In this document: positions 1 through 11,373 of the stretch, one piece after another | Layout: the number at the start of each line of letters is the position of its first letter | Position numbering within the stretch: the stretch's first letter is position 1 | Assembly (NCBI GenBank): GCA_020466095.1 | Contig: CM035807.1 | Span: 113,415,286 to 113,479,285 of the forward strand | DNA: 64,000 nucleotides | Direction: 5' to 3' | From: Chlorops oryzae | Taxonomy: Eukaryota > Arthropoda > Insecta > Diptera > Chloropidae | Notes under the pieces: generated by a model | What the model was told of the DNA's origin: nothing | What the model saw: the letters and a program-made list of their open reading frames with translations, nothing else | Databases searched by the model: none | Program-made: the position numbers and the translations under genes

Positions 1-683
1 TCTATCACATTTTGTGTGCTTCGGTGTATATATGTGTATGTGTTTGTGTGGGTGTAATTTTCTTTACAATTTTCTTTCTTTTAACACGTACCACTTTCGA
101 GGAAATCTGCAATTTAAAACGCCTTGTGCTTGGCTGTTGGAAAGTGCCTCTTCTTGTTCTCTGTTAGGAATGTATGCATGTATGTATGTAAGTATGTATG
201 AATGTGAGTGTAAGTGATGGAAATTATTTATGAAAAATCAGCAAAAATTCCATTTTACTCTTCACGATTCGAATGCAATCATGTGAATAGCATAAATGCA
301 GCAATGCACTTTTGCCCCTTCAAGCGTTATGCTTTTCACATTCATATCCAAATATGTATGTATGTATGGATGTATGGATGTATGTATGTATTTGAATGTG
401 GTTTTGGAGGAAGTTTTGTGATGCCATCTTTGCTCAGTGTTATATAGCTTTGATGAAAGTAACTAACTTCATTTAAAATACCTCACTTTCGAGGCATAGA
501 AAATGGACGAAGAAAATTTTTATTTAAAATATCATAAAGAAATTCATTTCTATTTTAAAAGAAATTTTAATTGCAACAAATGTTTCTGTGAAAATCCGCA
601 ATCGAAATGCTTCGTTAAATCCATAATAAATTTTAAGTAATTTCATTCGAGGAATTCTTTTTTGGGAACTTTTTGAACCACAA
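1..683. other. Noncoding, TATG microsatellites
   Basis: I see no gene. Two interrupted TATG/ATGT runs lie near 172-200 and 353-392, typical of fly intergenic or intronic DNA. Short open frames here are T-rich, use non-ATG starts and have no domain-like composition. The remainder is AT-rich unique sequence up to the first family X element. Confidence 0.6.
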
Positions 684-1511
684 CCCAGCAATCATTTTAG
701 GAGTGATCATACAATGCAAGTCCGAAATTTTTATCAAATATTTGAATCAGAAATATGACTTCCAAATGGTCCCAAAATTACTCCGAAACGCTTCGAAAAT
801 ATGTGAGATATATGTATGAGGATCAGAAATATGACTCTCAAAGGAGTCTAAAATTATTCCGAAATGACTCCAATTTGACTCCGAAATTACTCCGAAATTA
901 CTCCGAATTGTGTAAGAAAAAATTGCGATCATACAATGCAAGTCCGAAATTTTTATCAAATATTTGACTCAGAAATATGACTTCGAAATGGTCCCAACAT
1001 GACTCCGAAACGCATCCAAAATATGTGAGATAAACCTATATCGCTTAAAATTATGACTCCGAAAGAACTCCGAAATTACTCTCAAACGCGTCTGAAATAT
1101 GTGAGATATATACATGAGGATCAGCAATATGGCTCTCAAAGGACTCCGAAATTACTCCGAAATGACTCCGAAATTTTACTGAAGTTACTCCGAATTATGT
1201 AATTAAAACAATTGCGTCAAAAACAAGACTCCATAAACAGTTCTGAATTATGAGAGAAAAACGCCTCATGTATACCACTCCGAAATGAGTCCACAAAAGG
1301 TAATTGCGAAGTTTGAGAATCAAATTTGAAAAGAAATTAGAATCAGATATGAGTGCACAATGAGTCATACATATGTAGGTACAATATGACTACTATATGA
1401 ATTCATTTGATGTATGAAACTTTATGGCTCTTAAAACAGCTCATTATGAAAGCTCGAATTCCGAATAAGGACCAATATATGATTCCTTTACGACTCAGAT
1501 TGTTTGCTGGG
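684..1511 (+). mobile_element. Family X repeat element, copy 1
   Basis: The block starts with CCCAGCAATCATTTTAGG and ends with TGTTTGCTGGG, so its ends are inverted. Inside, ACTCCGAAAT(G) units of 10-11 bp recur in degenerate form, mixed with ATATGAC and GAAATATG. A sub-block beginning ATACAATGCAAGTCCGAAAT occurs twice (about 709 and 929). The last 140 bp (GCTCATTATGAAAGCTCG, then CCGAATAAGG) match the ends of the copies at 21 kb and 22.5 kb, and of the 59.5 kb copy in reverse. No protein is encoded. No convincing target duplication was found. The family assignment is by eye. Confidence 0.75.
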
Positions 1512-2600
1512 ATTCCTTCAAACGAAGAAAATTTATAAACAAAATCGTTTTTTAAATAATTTCATAAAAAATCTTAAATTTTTTAAATAATTTTTACTTC
1601 CTTCACTTTACAACATTAACATCTCAACAACAACAACAGATCAACATACAAAATGAATTCAGAAAAATTAAATTTTCACCATTTTTAAAAGAGACCAAAG
1701 AGAATCCATTTTTTTTTTTTTTTTTACCTACGATTTACTTTTGACTTTTATTGTAAATTTCTTCAGCTGAAGTTGAATTCTTACGAAATATGTGAAAAGA
1801 ATTTGTTTTCTCATACGTTTGCCCCCGCTTGTAAGAAAAAAAAAAGAATCCTTTTCATTATGTTTACATCAAGAATACCTTTCAACCTTTAATAAAATGG
1901 TACACCCAATACCAAACTGAATGAGCTCCGTATAAAGCATCCATATGCCTCGAGGTAGGTAAATGAGATTTGACTTTCGAGCTGTTTTCTTTTTTTTTTT
2001 TCGAAGGTATGCTTTCTTGTCTCAACAAAACAATAAAAAGCGTAGCATACTTTTTGGGGATTGCAGAAATTTCATTTAAGAACTATTTGCAAGTCAGCCA
2101 GCAGGTACGTACGTGCAACCTACCTGGGCGAAAAGAGAAAAAATACCATAGATTCGCATTTTTGAGACTTTATTGCGTACTTTTAGCTAAACAAAAAAAA
2201 AAAAAACAGGGAAAATGTGAAAAAAAAGTTAACTTCTTTTCTTTTAAGCTATCCTCAGCCGTGCTGCTAGGCAACATTTTTGCACCTCAACAATGGTGCA
2301 ATGATGCAGTGTCAAATCCACAGAAACGGGGCAGCAATGCGAGGAGAGCGAGCGATCGAGCGAGCGAGAGAGAAAAATAATGGAAAATGGTTGCAACAAT
2401 GGAATAGAGGTTTCCATTCTTTATGGTCGACAGCAATGGCGGAAGCAGCATGTGTATGCGAATGCGAATCTTCGGTTCGGGCTTGAATTTTTCGGAGCAC
2501 AATTCTGATTGTAGTTTATAGGCTCAATGCAGTCAAATGCAGTGCCTCATATGCATGTGCGAGCGCCTTTGGCATCGTGAGCGTGTTTGCGTGCGCGCAC
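1512..2600. other. Noncoding AT-rich stretch
   Basis: Poly-T and poly-A runs, a CAA cluster near 1626 and a GAGCGAGC-type run near 2343-2372 are visible. Overlapping frames at 1970-2500 are low-complexity and lie in several frames of the same segment, so I do not call them genes. The stretch ends at the promoter candidate, so it could contain its upstream regulatory DNA. Confidence 0.5.
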
Positions 2601-2642
2601 GTGTGTGTGTGTGTGAAAGGAGTGTGAAACGGGAAAGTTGCA

Positions 2643-2680
2643 TATAAAATATTTGCGGCACTCGAATTGAATCAGTTTCA
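2643..2680 (+). promoter_or_regulatory. Candidate TATA + initiator core promoter
   Basis: TATAAA at 2643-2648 is followed by ATCAGTTTC, with the initiator TCAGTT at 2672-2677. The A of the initiator (2674) is 31 nt from the first T of the TATA box, the spacing expected for an insect TATA/Inr promoter. A GT repeat lies just upstream (about 2600-2618). The next 64 nt are C/A-rich without an ATG, like a fly 5' leader, and lead to CAAAATGG at 2734-2741. No downstream promoter element was seen at +28. Start sites could be tested with CAGE or 5' RACE. Confidence 0.5.
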
Positions 2681-2737
2681 ACGACTCTGAAACAAACACA
2701 AAAGTGAACGCCTGAATTGACTGGAATAGGCAGCAAA

Positions 2738-2757
2738 ATGGTTTTTCTCCTGTCAGC
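2738..2757 (+). CDS. Candidate first coding exon, signal-peptide start
   Basis: The first ATG after the candidate promoter sits in a good fly context (GCAAAATGG). It reads MVFLLS plus two bases, then meets GTAAAG, a plausible 5' splice site. Without splicing the frame stops at once (MVFLLSA, stop). Insect cuticle and other secreted-protein genes often have such a tiny first exon carrying only the start of a hydrophobic signal peptide, which is why I list it. I could not find the second exon, which should begin in phase 2. If no transcript joins this donor, the call is wrong. Confidence 0.3.
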
Positions 2758-2760
2758 GTA

Positions 2761-5587
2761 AAGAAAACGATTTATGCCTTTTTAGGTTTCATACGGTTCG
2801 GAATACGGAACGGGGGGGGGGGGGGGGGGGACTGGCAAACAGATTCTCTCGGCGCTCATGCGAAATGTGTGTGCGCTTCGTTGACTTAAATTTACTTTTC
2901 AATTGCGAAAAGGGAAAAACGAGCAGCTCTGGATTTGAACCATTTTCGACCTCAATGGTTACCGCCATTCGTTTGCTGGCTCGCACTCATACATATGTAT
3001 TTACTCTTTTCTAGCTAGTGATAGGGTGCGAAATTTGAAACTAATGCTTTGACTTGTTATTTATGACCCTTGGCACGCAGTGGCAGACCAAAAGGATTTC
3101 CAAAAGCATACAGATTTCTCGACGGCATTCAAAGGCCATTTATATGTTGCTGCAGCAGCACCAGCAGCAGAAGCTAAAAGCTATTTTTGAATGAAGCTTT
3201 TTTCTTTGTTCACTCTTTTTTCATTTTACTACCACGCAATATTCAAACACTTTGCACTGACTGCCAAGTAGGCCCGCCACAAAACCAACACCGCAGCGTA
3301 ATTTAAAACTATTTAGCCTTTTGGCTTTGACGCAGCAACTAACAAGACATATATTCGCACAGGTTCTATGGAATTAAAAAAAATAACCTCAGGTAGAAAA
3401 AAGTTCCCCCTAACATATGTTCAACATACGAATACATATGCGAAGTAGTCCATATAGGTCCTTTGCACTAAAATTTCGTTGCCGTTGTGTGCCTTAACCG
3501 CTTTTGCCACGAAAATTTCAGCATGCAACATCAAAGACGACAGTCAAAAACGCGGTTTGTTTAAGGTGTTTCACACAGGAAAGCCAACCAACATACTATC
3601 TACACACACAAACACATGCACACTCGACACACAAACATACAAACGTGCATATATGCACGAGTAAAAGGCATGATATATGTATGTAGTGGTAAAGATGGTG
3701 CTGGCGGTTGAAATTTTGATTGCTACTTACCCAACTTAAATGGAAAGTAATGAAAAGAGCAGAGTGCTTTTAGGCGCACAAAAAGACGCCATTTTCATGT
3801 ACTAGAGAATTTCACTAAAATTCATTCATGCAACAAACGTCGAGCTTACACATGTCATGAATTTGTTGTTCTCTTTCATAGGATTTAAAGTCATTACGAC
3901 ATAATAAAATCAACTTCGAACATAATGGAGAGGGTTCAATAAGGAAAATGGACTACTTTCAAAGGACTCAGAACGTTCACGTTACAACTTTGGCAAATAG
4001 ATTGTATATGGTCACGTCATAGGCTTTTTGGGACTCCCACTTCTTCATCTTTCAAAATGATCATGTTGAAAAATCAAAAGATCCTATTAATTTTTTCTAA
4101 AAAAAAAAAAAGCTATGAGTTTCAAAAAAATTTTATGATTCCTGATCATAAATATATGGGCATTTCCACAGAAATGTCAACCGCAGTCAAAAAATTCAAA
4201 GCCTATAAAGGTATGTTGTTTTAAGCATATGTTTATAGAGAATTGATCAATTTTACTAATCTAAACATATTCCACATATATTCATAACACATTTAGAAAT
4301 ATTCAAATGCAAAGTCGCACAAATGCAAAAGTTATGTTTTGAATATTTCTCTTCCCGTTTTGTTTTGATTAATACCCCAGAACATGACTAGTCAAAATGT
4401 AGAGTATTTTGTGTAAGATAACTGACCTCTAATTCACCACAGTAGGTCTATTCGTGGAGTAGTTAAAATCGTGGATTGTTAATGTTTCAATGACAAGCCA
4501 ACTTAAGCATACTATTACAAGCATTCAAGGTATATCACACTCGCCAATTCGTTTTATTGCGATGGCAATCAGTAGAAGGAGCTAGGAGCGATTCCATTAA
4601 AAAATGTTTATGTAAAATAGGTAATACTATTCACAGTTAAGTTAGTTTCTATTCTTTATTTTTTATGTAAAGGAATGAAAAGTCATATGCTATTTTTTTT
4701 AGGCGACTATGAGAACGCCTATTTTAAGTTTAAATTTTTGTTTACAAATAAAATATCATGAAAAGAGTTACACATGCTTTGAATTTTCTTCTCCATGTCG
4801 ATTTTAAGTGAATTAGTACACAATATATTTAACTTCGAATAATGGAGAAAATGTAGACATTCGACATGGTAGCTTGCGACAGTGATTAGAATACAATTAA
4901 AAACTAAACTGTTAAATATTTGTAGAATCAACTTCAAACAGTCTAATTTTGATCCAATGTACAATTTCAAAATTAGGTCGCATTAAAAATTGCCTCAAGT
5001 TTCGCTGAATTCATTGGTTGAACTAAAAAAAAATCAATTCTGAAGTTCTGTTTTTTAGCGTGCAATGCCTTAAAAATTAAGTAATTATCTTGAAACGAAG
5101 GGTCTGCGGAAATCGGCCTATCACCAATTAACATTTTTAGTTATAGCTATAACTTCGCCATTTGTCCAATAAAAAAAATTGTCGTATATTTACTTTTTCG
5201 ACTGAATTCGTGCGAATCTCGACGTTCGACATCATGGAAATGCCATAAGCCAAGATTTTAAATTTATAAAAAGTCATGGGGGTTTCAAGCACGATAAAGC
5301 AGAGTTGGCGATTGCTAATATAACAGGAAACCAAAAATTTTTTTAATTTTTACTGAAAAATTTTCCACAAATCTAAAAACAATTTTAACAATTTTTTTGA
5401 TTTTTATTTTAACGCCACTTAATTTGTAAAAAAATTAAGTTTTGCTTTTCTTTAAAAAAAATTCATTCAAATTAATTGGCCAACAGAGATATTCTATCCA
5501 AAAATTAAATACATAAAGCTAGTACAAATCCAGACAAATGTACGTAGCGATTGCTAAAATACCAGAAACAAATTTTAAAAAATTTAA
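2761..5587. other. Noncoding, possible intron
   Basis: A G-run of about 18 lies at 2812-2830, and CA-type repeats at 3600-3640. No exon with good splice sites and coding composition was recognised. If the exon at 2738-2757 is real, this stretch would be its intron on the plus strand. Sequence from about 5290 to 5590 is A/T-rich and contains ACTGAAAAATTTT pieces related to family Y. Confidence 0.4.
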
Positions 5588-5845
5588 TTCTTACACTGAG
5601 AAATTTTTTCACAAAAAACAATTACATACGGCATGTTTTTAAAAATTTAATATCTCAGAAATAATTCAGATAAAAAGATAAACAAACGTTGACTTATTAT
5701 CAATTAAACGGTATTTTTTTAAAACATTCAAAAGGTTGCACAAAAACTGAAATACACTGAAAAAATAGTTAAATTTTTGTTTTATTTTTTGTGCAAAAAT
5801 TTTTCTCAGTGTAAAATTAAAAAAAAAATTTTATTTCTTGTCCCT
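5588..5845 (+). mobile_element. Family Y repeat, single-unit copy
   Basis: It contains GGCATGTTTTTAAAAATTTA, AGATAAAAAGATAAACAAAC and TTGACTTATTATCAATTAA, then ATACACTGAAAAAATAG and TTTTTCTCAGTGTAAAA. The last two form a hairpin-like inverted pair of about 60 bp (5753-5813). The same modules occur at 19506-20585 and 46885-47607. No coding capacity. The TACACTGA ends beside TA suggest a Tc1/mariner-type miniature element, but that is inference. Confidence 0.65.
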
Positions 5846-7711
5846 TTGCGATAAATGAACAACATTTTCATAGCTCTCTTTAAGACAGGTTTCGAAAAAA
5901 ATTCCTAGTCCTCTTTACGCTTTAGTGACTCACAAAAAAAGTGTAAAATAATACAGCAGACAAAAAGAACTCTAAAAACAATTATAATAAAATATAAAAT
6001 TAAGTTCTTAAAGTCAAGCTTGAAATAAGTGAAAACAAATATTATTCAAGTTCTCTTTGGAAGAAAACAAAAACACGAGAAAACCGAGAAAGACATTCAA
6101 TAATGAACACAAAAACAATGACATTTGCATGCAATGTGACAAGACGTCACAGGCGTCTCTTTTTGTTAGTGTCTCTCGCCAACGACTACACGAAAAACAT
6201 CTTTACGAACACATTTGAAATAAAACAAAGTAAGAAGCATAAAGTAAGGCGCTTCTGAAAATTTATTACGTACCCGACACATCATATCTATGCGGTGTAT
6301 GCTTTATAGATCGAAACTATTTATGAACATCATTGATGTTTATTTATGTTGAGTCCTTTTATCATTTTCTCCAAGCTTCACTTTTTCTATTATATTTTTA
6401 GCCTAAAAATATGCTCGCACTTTTAATTTAATTACATTTTTTTTTAAATACGATTCAAAAATCTTTTTTAAAATTTAAAATATAATCTTGGCATTACAAT
6501 TTTCCTGAAAAATGGTCCATCAACATTCTTATCCTTTCAAATTTTCATACCAATTCAAGCCGCAATAGCTGAACTAAATGGAATAAAAGTTGTACAAAGT
6601 CAGGCAGAGAGGCGCTGATGATTTCAGACTGTAATTTGTGTGGATCGACTAGGGTCACCGTTTCCAGAGACTCTCGGAAACCATAGCCATTAAAAGGAAA
6701 CCGTGATTTCGAATATATTTGGTAAGCGAAAAAGGATTCAAGTGAGAGTCTGTATTTTTCCTCGCAAAATGTATAAAAGATGGTCCCAAATTTTTCCAGA
6801 AAATATGAAAAAAAAATCCTCACTTTGCATGAAAAGTCATCTGTCAACGCTGGCCAGTGCCGAACGTCTCTAATAACTACACACAGATTCACAACCGTTA
6901 GTTTCATTCGAACGAGAATATTTTCAGTGCAAGAAGAAAAACCGCATCAAGACCAACACGTTAAGAAAGAAAAAATGTCCTAATGGGAAAGCGATATGCT
7001 CGAACACTAACTTACTAGGAAAATTTTCAATTCGAATTCATGGCAAAATGATAAAAACCTAAAGTGACGCATTTTTAGCTTTTAGTGATCTGAAACGGCA
7101 TCATGATTCCAAATGAAATTGAATTTGAGAAAAAAGGAAAGAAAGAATAAATAAAATAAATAAAATATTCGAGGAAATAATAAACTTGAAGGAGATTCCG
7201 CTCAGGTAAAGTGAAGAAAGCGAAGCTGCCGAACACACTTGACAGCGACGAATCGTATGGGAAATAATCAACGCGTACCTACATATATATGTATGTATGT
7301 CGCTGCAGCCAGCCAGGTCGAAACAACCATTAAAAGATTCTGATACAAAAGTTTTATTAGCCCATTAGATAAGATCAACTTTATTCGCATTTTATTTTCA
7401 TTAGAGCGAATGCTTTCGCGGCACCTATGGCACTTTTATGACGCCATTTAATGTCTGATAATTTAAATTGAATGCTTTAAGATAGAAGCATACTTGTAGA
7501 CCATTTATTTTAGGGTTTCTTTGAATTATGTCCTCGAAGAGAAAATTTATGCTATTTTATTTATTTTATTTTTTTTTTATAGCTTGTCAAATTCCATTGA
7601 GTGACTTTTCTTTTCATTTCTCCTCTCTGCTTAGATTGTTAGAAAGGAGCTATGAACTTTTTCAAATGTGGATATATCAAAGATGAAAGAAGATGAAAGA
7701 GGCCAACCGTC
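5846..7711. other. Noncoding stretch
   Basis: No gene recognised. A 120-residue minus-strand open frame at 6545-6907 and an overlapping plus-strand frame show no domain, signal or splice support. A CRE-like GACGTCA lies near 6144. Simple TATG repeats occur near 7283. Confidence 0.45.
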
Positions 7712-7715
7712 TTAA

Positions 7716-8451
7716 GGGGACCTTCTGGTCTAGAACTTTTTGAAAATAGATTTTTTTCATATTTTTCGGAAGAATATACTTCTAAGAGTGTAATGGCAAA
7801 GTTTAAGATATTGACAGTATTTTCTTTGCTACAGCCGCTTTAGTTTTTGGATGTGTTAAATTAAAAATTGCGCCATTTTGTCAATTTTTTGTTCTAGCTC
7901 ACGCGATGGCCGCATTCATTCTGATTAATAATATGCAGGGCTCAGATTTTGTTGACTTTTATAAATTAAAAGCATACTTTATGGAGTAAAAATTTTGTCC
8001 AACTCACATAAAGCTCAGATTCAAATCGATATTTAACTTCAATATGAATTTTTTTTGAAGATAGAAAAGCGGTTTGAAGTTCAACTTTGCTAAAATTATT
8101 CGCAAAATGTTGGTAAGAAAATTGTTTACACCATTAAGTATGCTTTGAATTTGTAAAAGTCAACAAAATCCGAGCCCTGATAATATGGATTTTTTTTTTT
8201 TTTTTTTTTCAAATAACTCGCACTTACGAAATCTTGTACGCCACGGAGGTACTTTTTTAAAAAGCATCCAATTCGCCGCCATTTTTAAAATAGAAAAAAA
8301 AAAAAAAAAAATACCACAAAATTTTTTTCGGATTGTCAATAAATAAAACAATAATCCTGCAAACTTAGAAACCCGTTTTTTTATTTGGCTTAATGCCAAA
8401 AAAAATCATGAAAATACCCTTAATTTTCGTGCTCTAGACCAGGAGGTCCCC
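7716..8451. mobile_element. TTAA-flanked inverted-repeat element
   Basis: The left end (GGGGACCTTCTGGTCTAGAA) is mirrored by the right end (CTCTAGACCAGGAGGTCCCC), about 20 bp with few mismatches. Both ends abut TTAA (7712-7715 and 8452-8455). A TTAA target duplication is the hallmark of piggyBac-type transposons, so this is probably a non-autonomous piggyBac-like MITE. It is interrupted at 7936-8179 by a hAT-like MITE. Removing that insert and its 8-bp duplication leaves about 484 bp. No transposase is encoded. A PIF/Harbinger TTA duplication is the alternative reading. Confidence 0.75.
7936..8179. mobile_element. hAT-like MITE, copy 1 (nested)
   Basis: The 244-bp element begins CAGGGCTCGGATTTTGTTGA and ends with its near-perfect inverse (AAATCCGAGCCCTG); the terminal inverted repeat runs about 45 bp and includes AGCATACTTTATGG. 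It is flanked by ATAATATG on both sides (7928-7935 and 8180-8187), an exact 8-bp duplication. An 8-bp duplication with CAGGG termini fits the hAT superfamily. There is no coding capacity. It sits inside the TTAA-flanked element and is therefore the younger insertion. Confidence 0.9.
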
Positions 8452-8707
8452 TTAATATCACTGAAGTAGCATTGATTGCATTGGATTTTCTTCGAAAAGA
8501 ATTCTTCAACTTTTTCAACTCAATCTCAAATCGAAATTAGGAAAAATATTAACTCAAATGTAGTGACGAGTTTACTTGATTTATTTTGAAATTTTATAAG
8601 ATCCGATGAATCCATTTCCTATCATCTTTCGAGTGTTTAAAGAACGAAAATTACATTCTAAATCATTTTGAAAAAATTTAAACTCCACTCTTTTGAAACA
8701 TAATAAC
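8452..8707. other. Noncoding spacer
   Basis: AT-rich unique sequence between two mobile elements. No gene or regulatory site recognised. Confidence 0.4.
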
Positions 8708-9141
8708 TATGCCTCGGAATTTGAATATGTAAAAAATGAAAAAAAAAAAATCCAAAAAATATTCAAAAAAATTTTAAAAAAAAATGCTAAAAATTCAAAA
8801 TATTCAAAAAATTAAAATTAAAAAATTTAAAAAATTCCAAACCATATTAGATGCCATTAAAATTTAATATTCAAATAATCAAAAAACATTCAAAAAAATT
8901 CAAAAAATCAATAAATCAAATCAAAAAATTCAAAATAATATCAAAAACAAAAAATTAAATTATCAAAAATTCAAATCAGTTCGATTTAGTATGCCTAAAT
9001 TAAAACCTGTTAAATTGTCAAATTAACAAAAAAAAGCCTACTTCAGTGAATAAAATAGTCAAAAAGCACAATTAAATGCAAAAAAAAATCAAAAAAATTC
9101 AATAAATTCAAATGATTCAAAAAAATTCAAAATCCGAGCTC
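8708..9141. mobile_element. TTCAAAA-rich element, copy 1
   Basis: It begins TATGCCTCGGAATTTGAAT and ends ATTCAAAATCCGAGCTC, giving an inverted pair of about 15 bp. The interior is an expanded A-rich TTCAAAAAA array followed by a conserved block (AAAAAAAGCCTACTTCAGTG, then AAAAAGCACAATTAAATGC) shared with the copy at 41177-41520. The CTCGGATTTT-like ends resemble those of the hAT-like MITEs, so this may be a diverged relative. Flanks share TAATAA. No coding capacity. Confidence 0.7.
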
Positions 9142-10463
9142 TAATAATTACTTTAATACAAAAATAAAAAAATATAAAATACCAAGCATTAAATAAGCCC
9201 CATAGAATTTCAAAACCCTATTAAATGAAATATTTAACAGCTTAACACCACACAACCGCATTCGCTTTCATTCGGCTCCCTGGTCTTGCACAATCTCGTC
9301 TAGCACAATATAATACACGGAGCAAAATCTCTTTATTCCACAATTCCACAGCAAGCCTAAAAACATACTTCAATTTTGTGCTTCTACTGCTGATTTCCTA
9401 TGCAAGCATGCCTGCCTGCCATTCGTTTAAAGCAATTGTAAATCGTTTTTAATTAAAAACAAAAGCATGAACACCTGTTGTTCTGCCATATAACACTTCC
9501 ACGCACTACACAGTAACAGACCCATGCATGTTCATTCATACGCCCACACACACACTCATACGAACTTACACAATCACACAACGGGGGCGAGAGGAAAGAA
9601 TTAAGATTTCAAAAGAAAAAGATAGAAAATAGAAGCAAAAAAAAAAATCATATCGAACTCGAGTCCGAAACGCAAGCCTAAGCTGCTTACAATAAACAAA
9701 AGTCTCACACGTACAAACCCACACACACGCACACCGCTCACAGAGCTAATTTCTGTTTTCATCCGGCGCGCCGCCTTTCTTCACACATGCCATGTTTTAG
9801 CTCAAATGTTTTTCATGATTCAACGGAAAGATGGAAATAGTTTAAAAAACAAGCAACCGCAGTGGCTTCAATGGAAAATGTGTACGACGCACACGCTCAA
9901 ACGATCTAAACAAGCATATGAATGTATTTTTGTAGCTGCTATCAATGAGCGGAGATTGAGAGTAAGCAAATGAATTGTATGGGGCGCCTTATAGTGTGGT
10001 TTGAACATATTGGTTAAGCATATGCAATGTTTGTTGACTTGCTTCTTTATTCGAATATACCTCATCGCAAGCAATTTCTACGAACGTAATTAATAAACTG
10101 TGGCTCACTCGGTTGCATTGGTTGCACAAAAAGAAAGAAAAAATTTCCTCTACAAAGAGTTACGCTCCTCTGGAGTGTCAATAAATGATACCAGCTGCTG
10201 CTGCTGCTCCTGCTACTGCTGCTGCTAGTGTTGAAAGCACAGATTGTTGTCTTTCAATGAGTGGTTTGTGGTCCTGAGATTCCAAAGAGCTGTGATTAAA
10301 GGCCTTTAGAATGGAATTGCAAAACCAGTCGGAAAGAATATCGATTGTGAGTGCAGCTTTTTCCAAGGAAATTAATCACATATTGGTTTAGGAATTTTTT
10401 TTTACTTCATACAGAAAATAAGAAACAACATGTAAGCGCTAAAGTATGCAACGTATTTTTTTA
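9142..10463. other. Noncoding stretch with CA and GCT repeats
   Basis: CA-rich patches near 9546-9560 and 9719-9732 and an interrupted GCT/CTG run at 10196-10230. The GCT run gives an alanine-rich 62-residue frame on the minus strand (10178-10366). It begins at a TTG, has no ATG and no upstream 3' splice site, so I treat it as a repeat artefact. No gene recognised. Confidence 0.45.
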
Positions 10464-10702
10464 CAAGGCTTAAAATGTGTAATTTTCAATTTGAAGCATA
10501 CTTTAGGGGGCAAAAATTCTTCTTACCAACATTTTGCAAATAAGTTAAGCGAAGTTGAACTTCAAACCGCTTTTCTAACTGCAAAAAAAATTCATATTGA
10601 ACTTAAAAATCGATTTGAATCTTAACTTAACGTGAGTTGAACAAATTTTTACTCCATGATGTATGCTTCAAATTTTTTAAATTCAACAAAATCCGAGCCC
10701 TG
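10464..10702. mobile_element. hAT-like MITE, copy 2 (decayed left end)
   Basis: The right end (AAATCCGAGCCCTG) and the interior (AAGTTGAACTTCAAACCGC, then AAAAATCGATTTGAATC) match the copy at 7936-8179 in reverse. The left terminus is degraded; only AAGCATACTTTAGGG is still clear. No exact target duplication was found, consistent with an older insertion. Confidence 0.75.
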
Positions 10703-11136
10703 GTAATTTTCATTGCTTATTTGGAAGGTAACAGAAAATATTTAAATGCGGCACCAAAAGGTATGCTTCTGAACATTTAAAACCACTTAATTAAATTTTA
10801 GGCGGCCCTTTTAAACGAAACTTAATTAAGGCTTTAAAATATCCGACAATTTTAACCACTTAATATAATTTTAGCCTTTAACAAACCTAACTAAGGAATG
10901 AAAAAATATCCACTATGGAAAATCCCTTCTTCAAAATGAGATTAAATTGGCAAAACTACAAGAATGAAGAAAATTCTCACTTCGGAAATATTCCGAATAT
11001 TTCAATGCATATTTCTGGGTGTTGAATTTCAATATGTATCTGTTACCATAGATATTGAGACTTATTGCCTGTGACTCCCTTTACTTATAAAATTGTAGCT
11101 ATGTTATTATTCCAATAGATATTGAAGACTTATATC
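10703..11136. other. Noncoding spacer
   Basis: AT-rich sequence between two MITE copies. No gene or regulatory site seen. Confidence 0.4.
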
Positions 11137-11365
11137 CAGGGCTCGGATTTTAATGACTTTTATAAATTTAAAGCATACTTTATGGTGCAAAATATTTTGC
11201 GAATAAGTTAAGCGAAGTTGAACTTCAAATCGCTTTTTTAATATCGAAAAAATTCATATTGAAGTCAAAAATCGATTTGAATCCTAATTTTAGATGAGAT
11301 GAACAAAATTTGTGTTCCATAAAGTATGCTTTAAAATTATAAAAGTCAACAAAATCTGAGCCCTA
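11137..11365. mobile_element. hAT-like MITE, copy 3
   Basis: The element starts CAGGGCTCGGATTTTAATGA and ends AAATCTGAGCCCTA, with the last base of the terminus mutated. CTTATATC precedes it (11129-11136) and follows it (11366-11373), a perfect 8-bp duplication. Length is 229 bp, with the same interior as the other copies. No protein. Confidence 0.9.
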
Positions 11366-11373
11366 CTTATATC

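Noticed and set aside
2931..2941. Reverse-strand GGTTCAAATCC, a perfect B box
   Set aside because: No A box at tRNA spacing and no cloverleaf around it.
10178..10366. Alanine-rich minus-strand frame of 62 residues
   Set aside because: Starts at TTG, has no upstream splice acceptor, and the alanines come from a CTG/GCT repeat.
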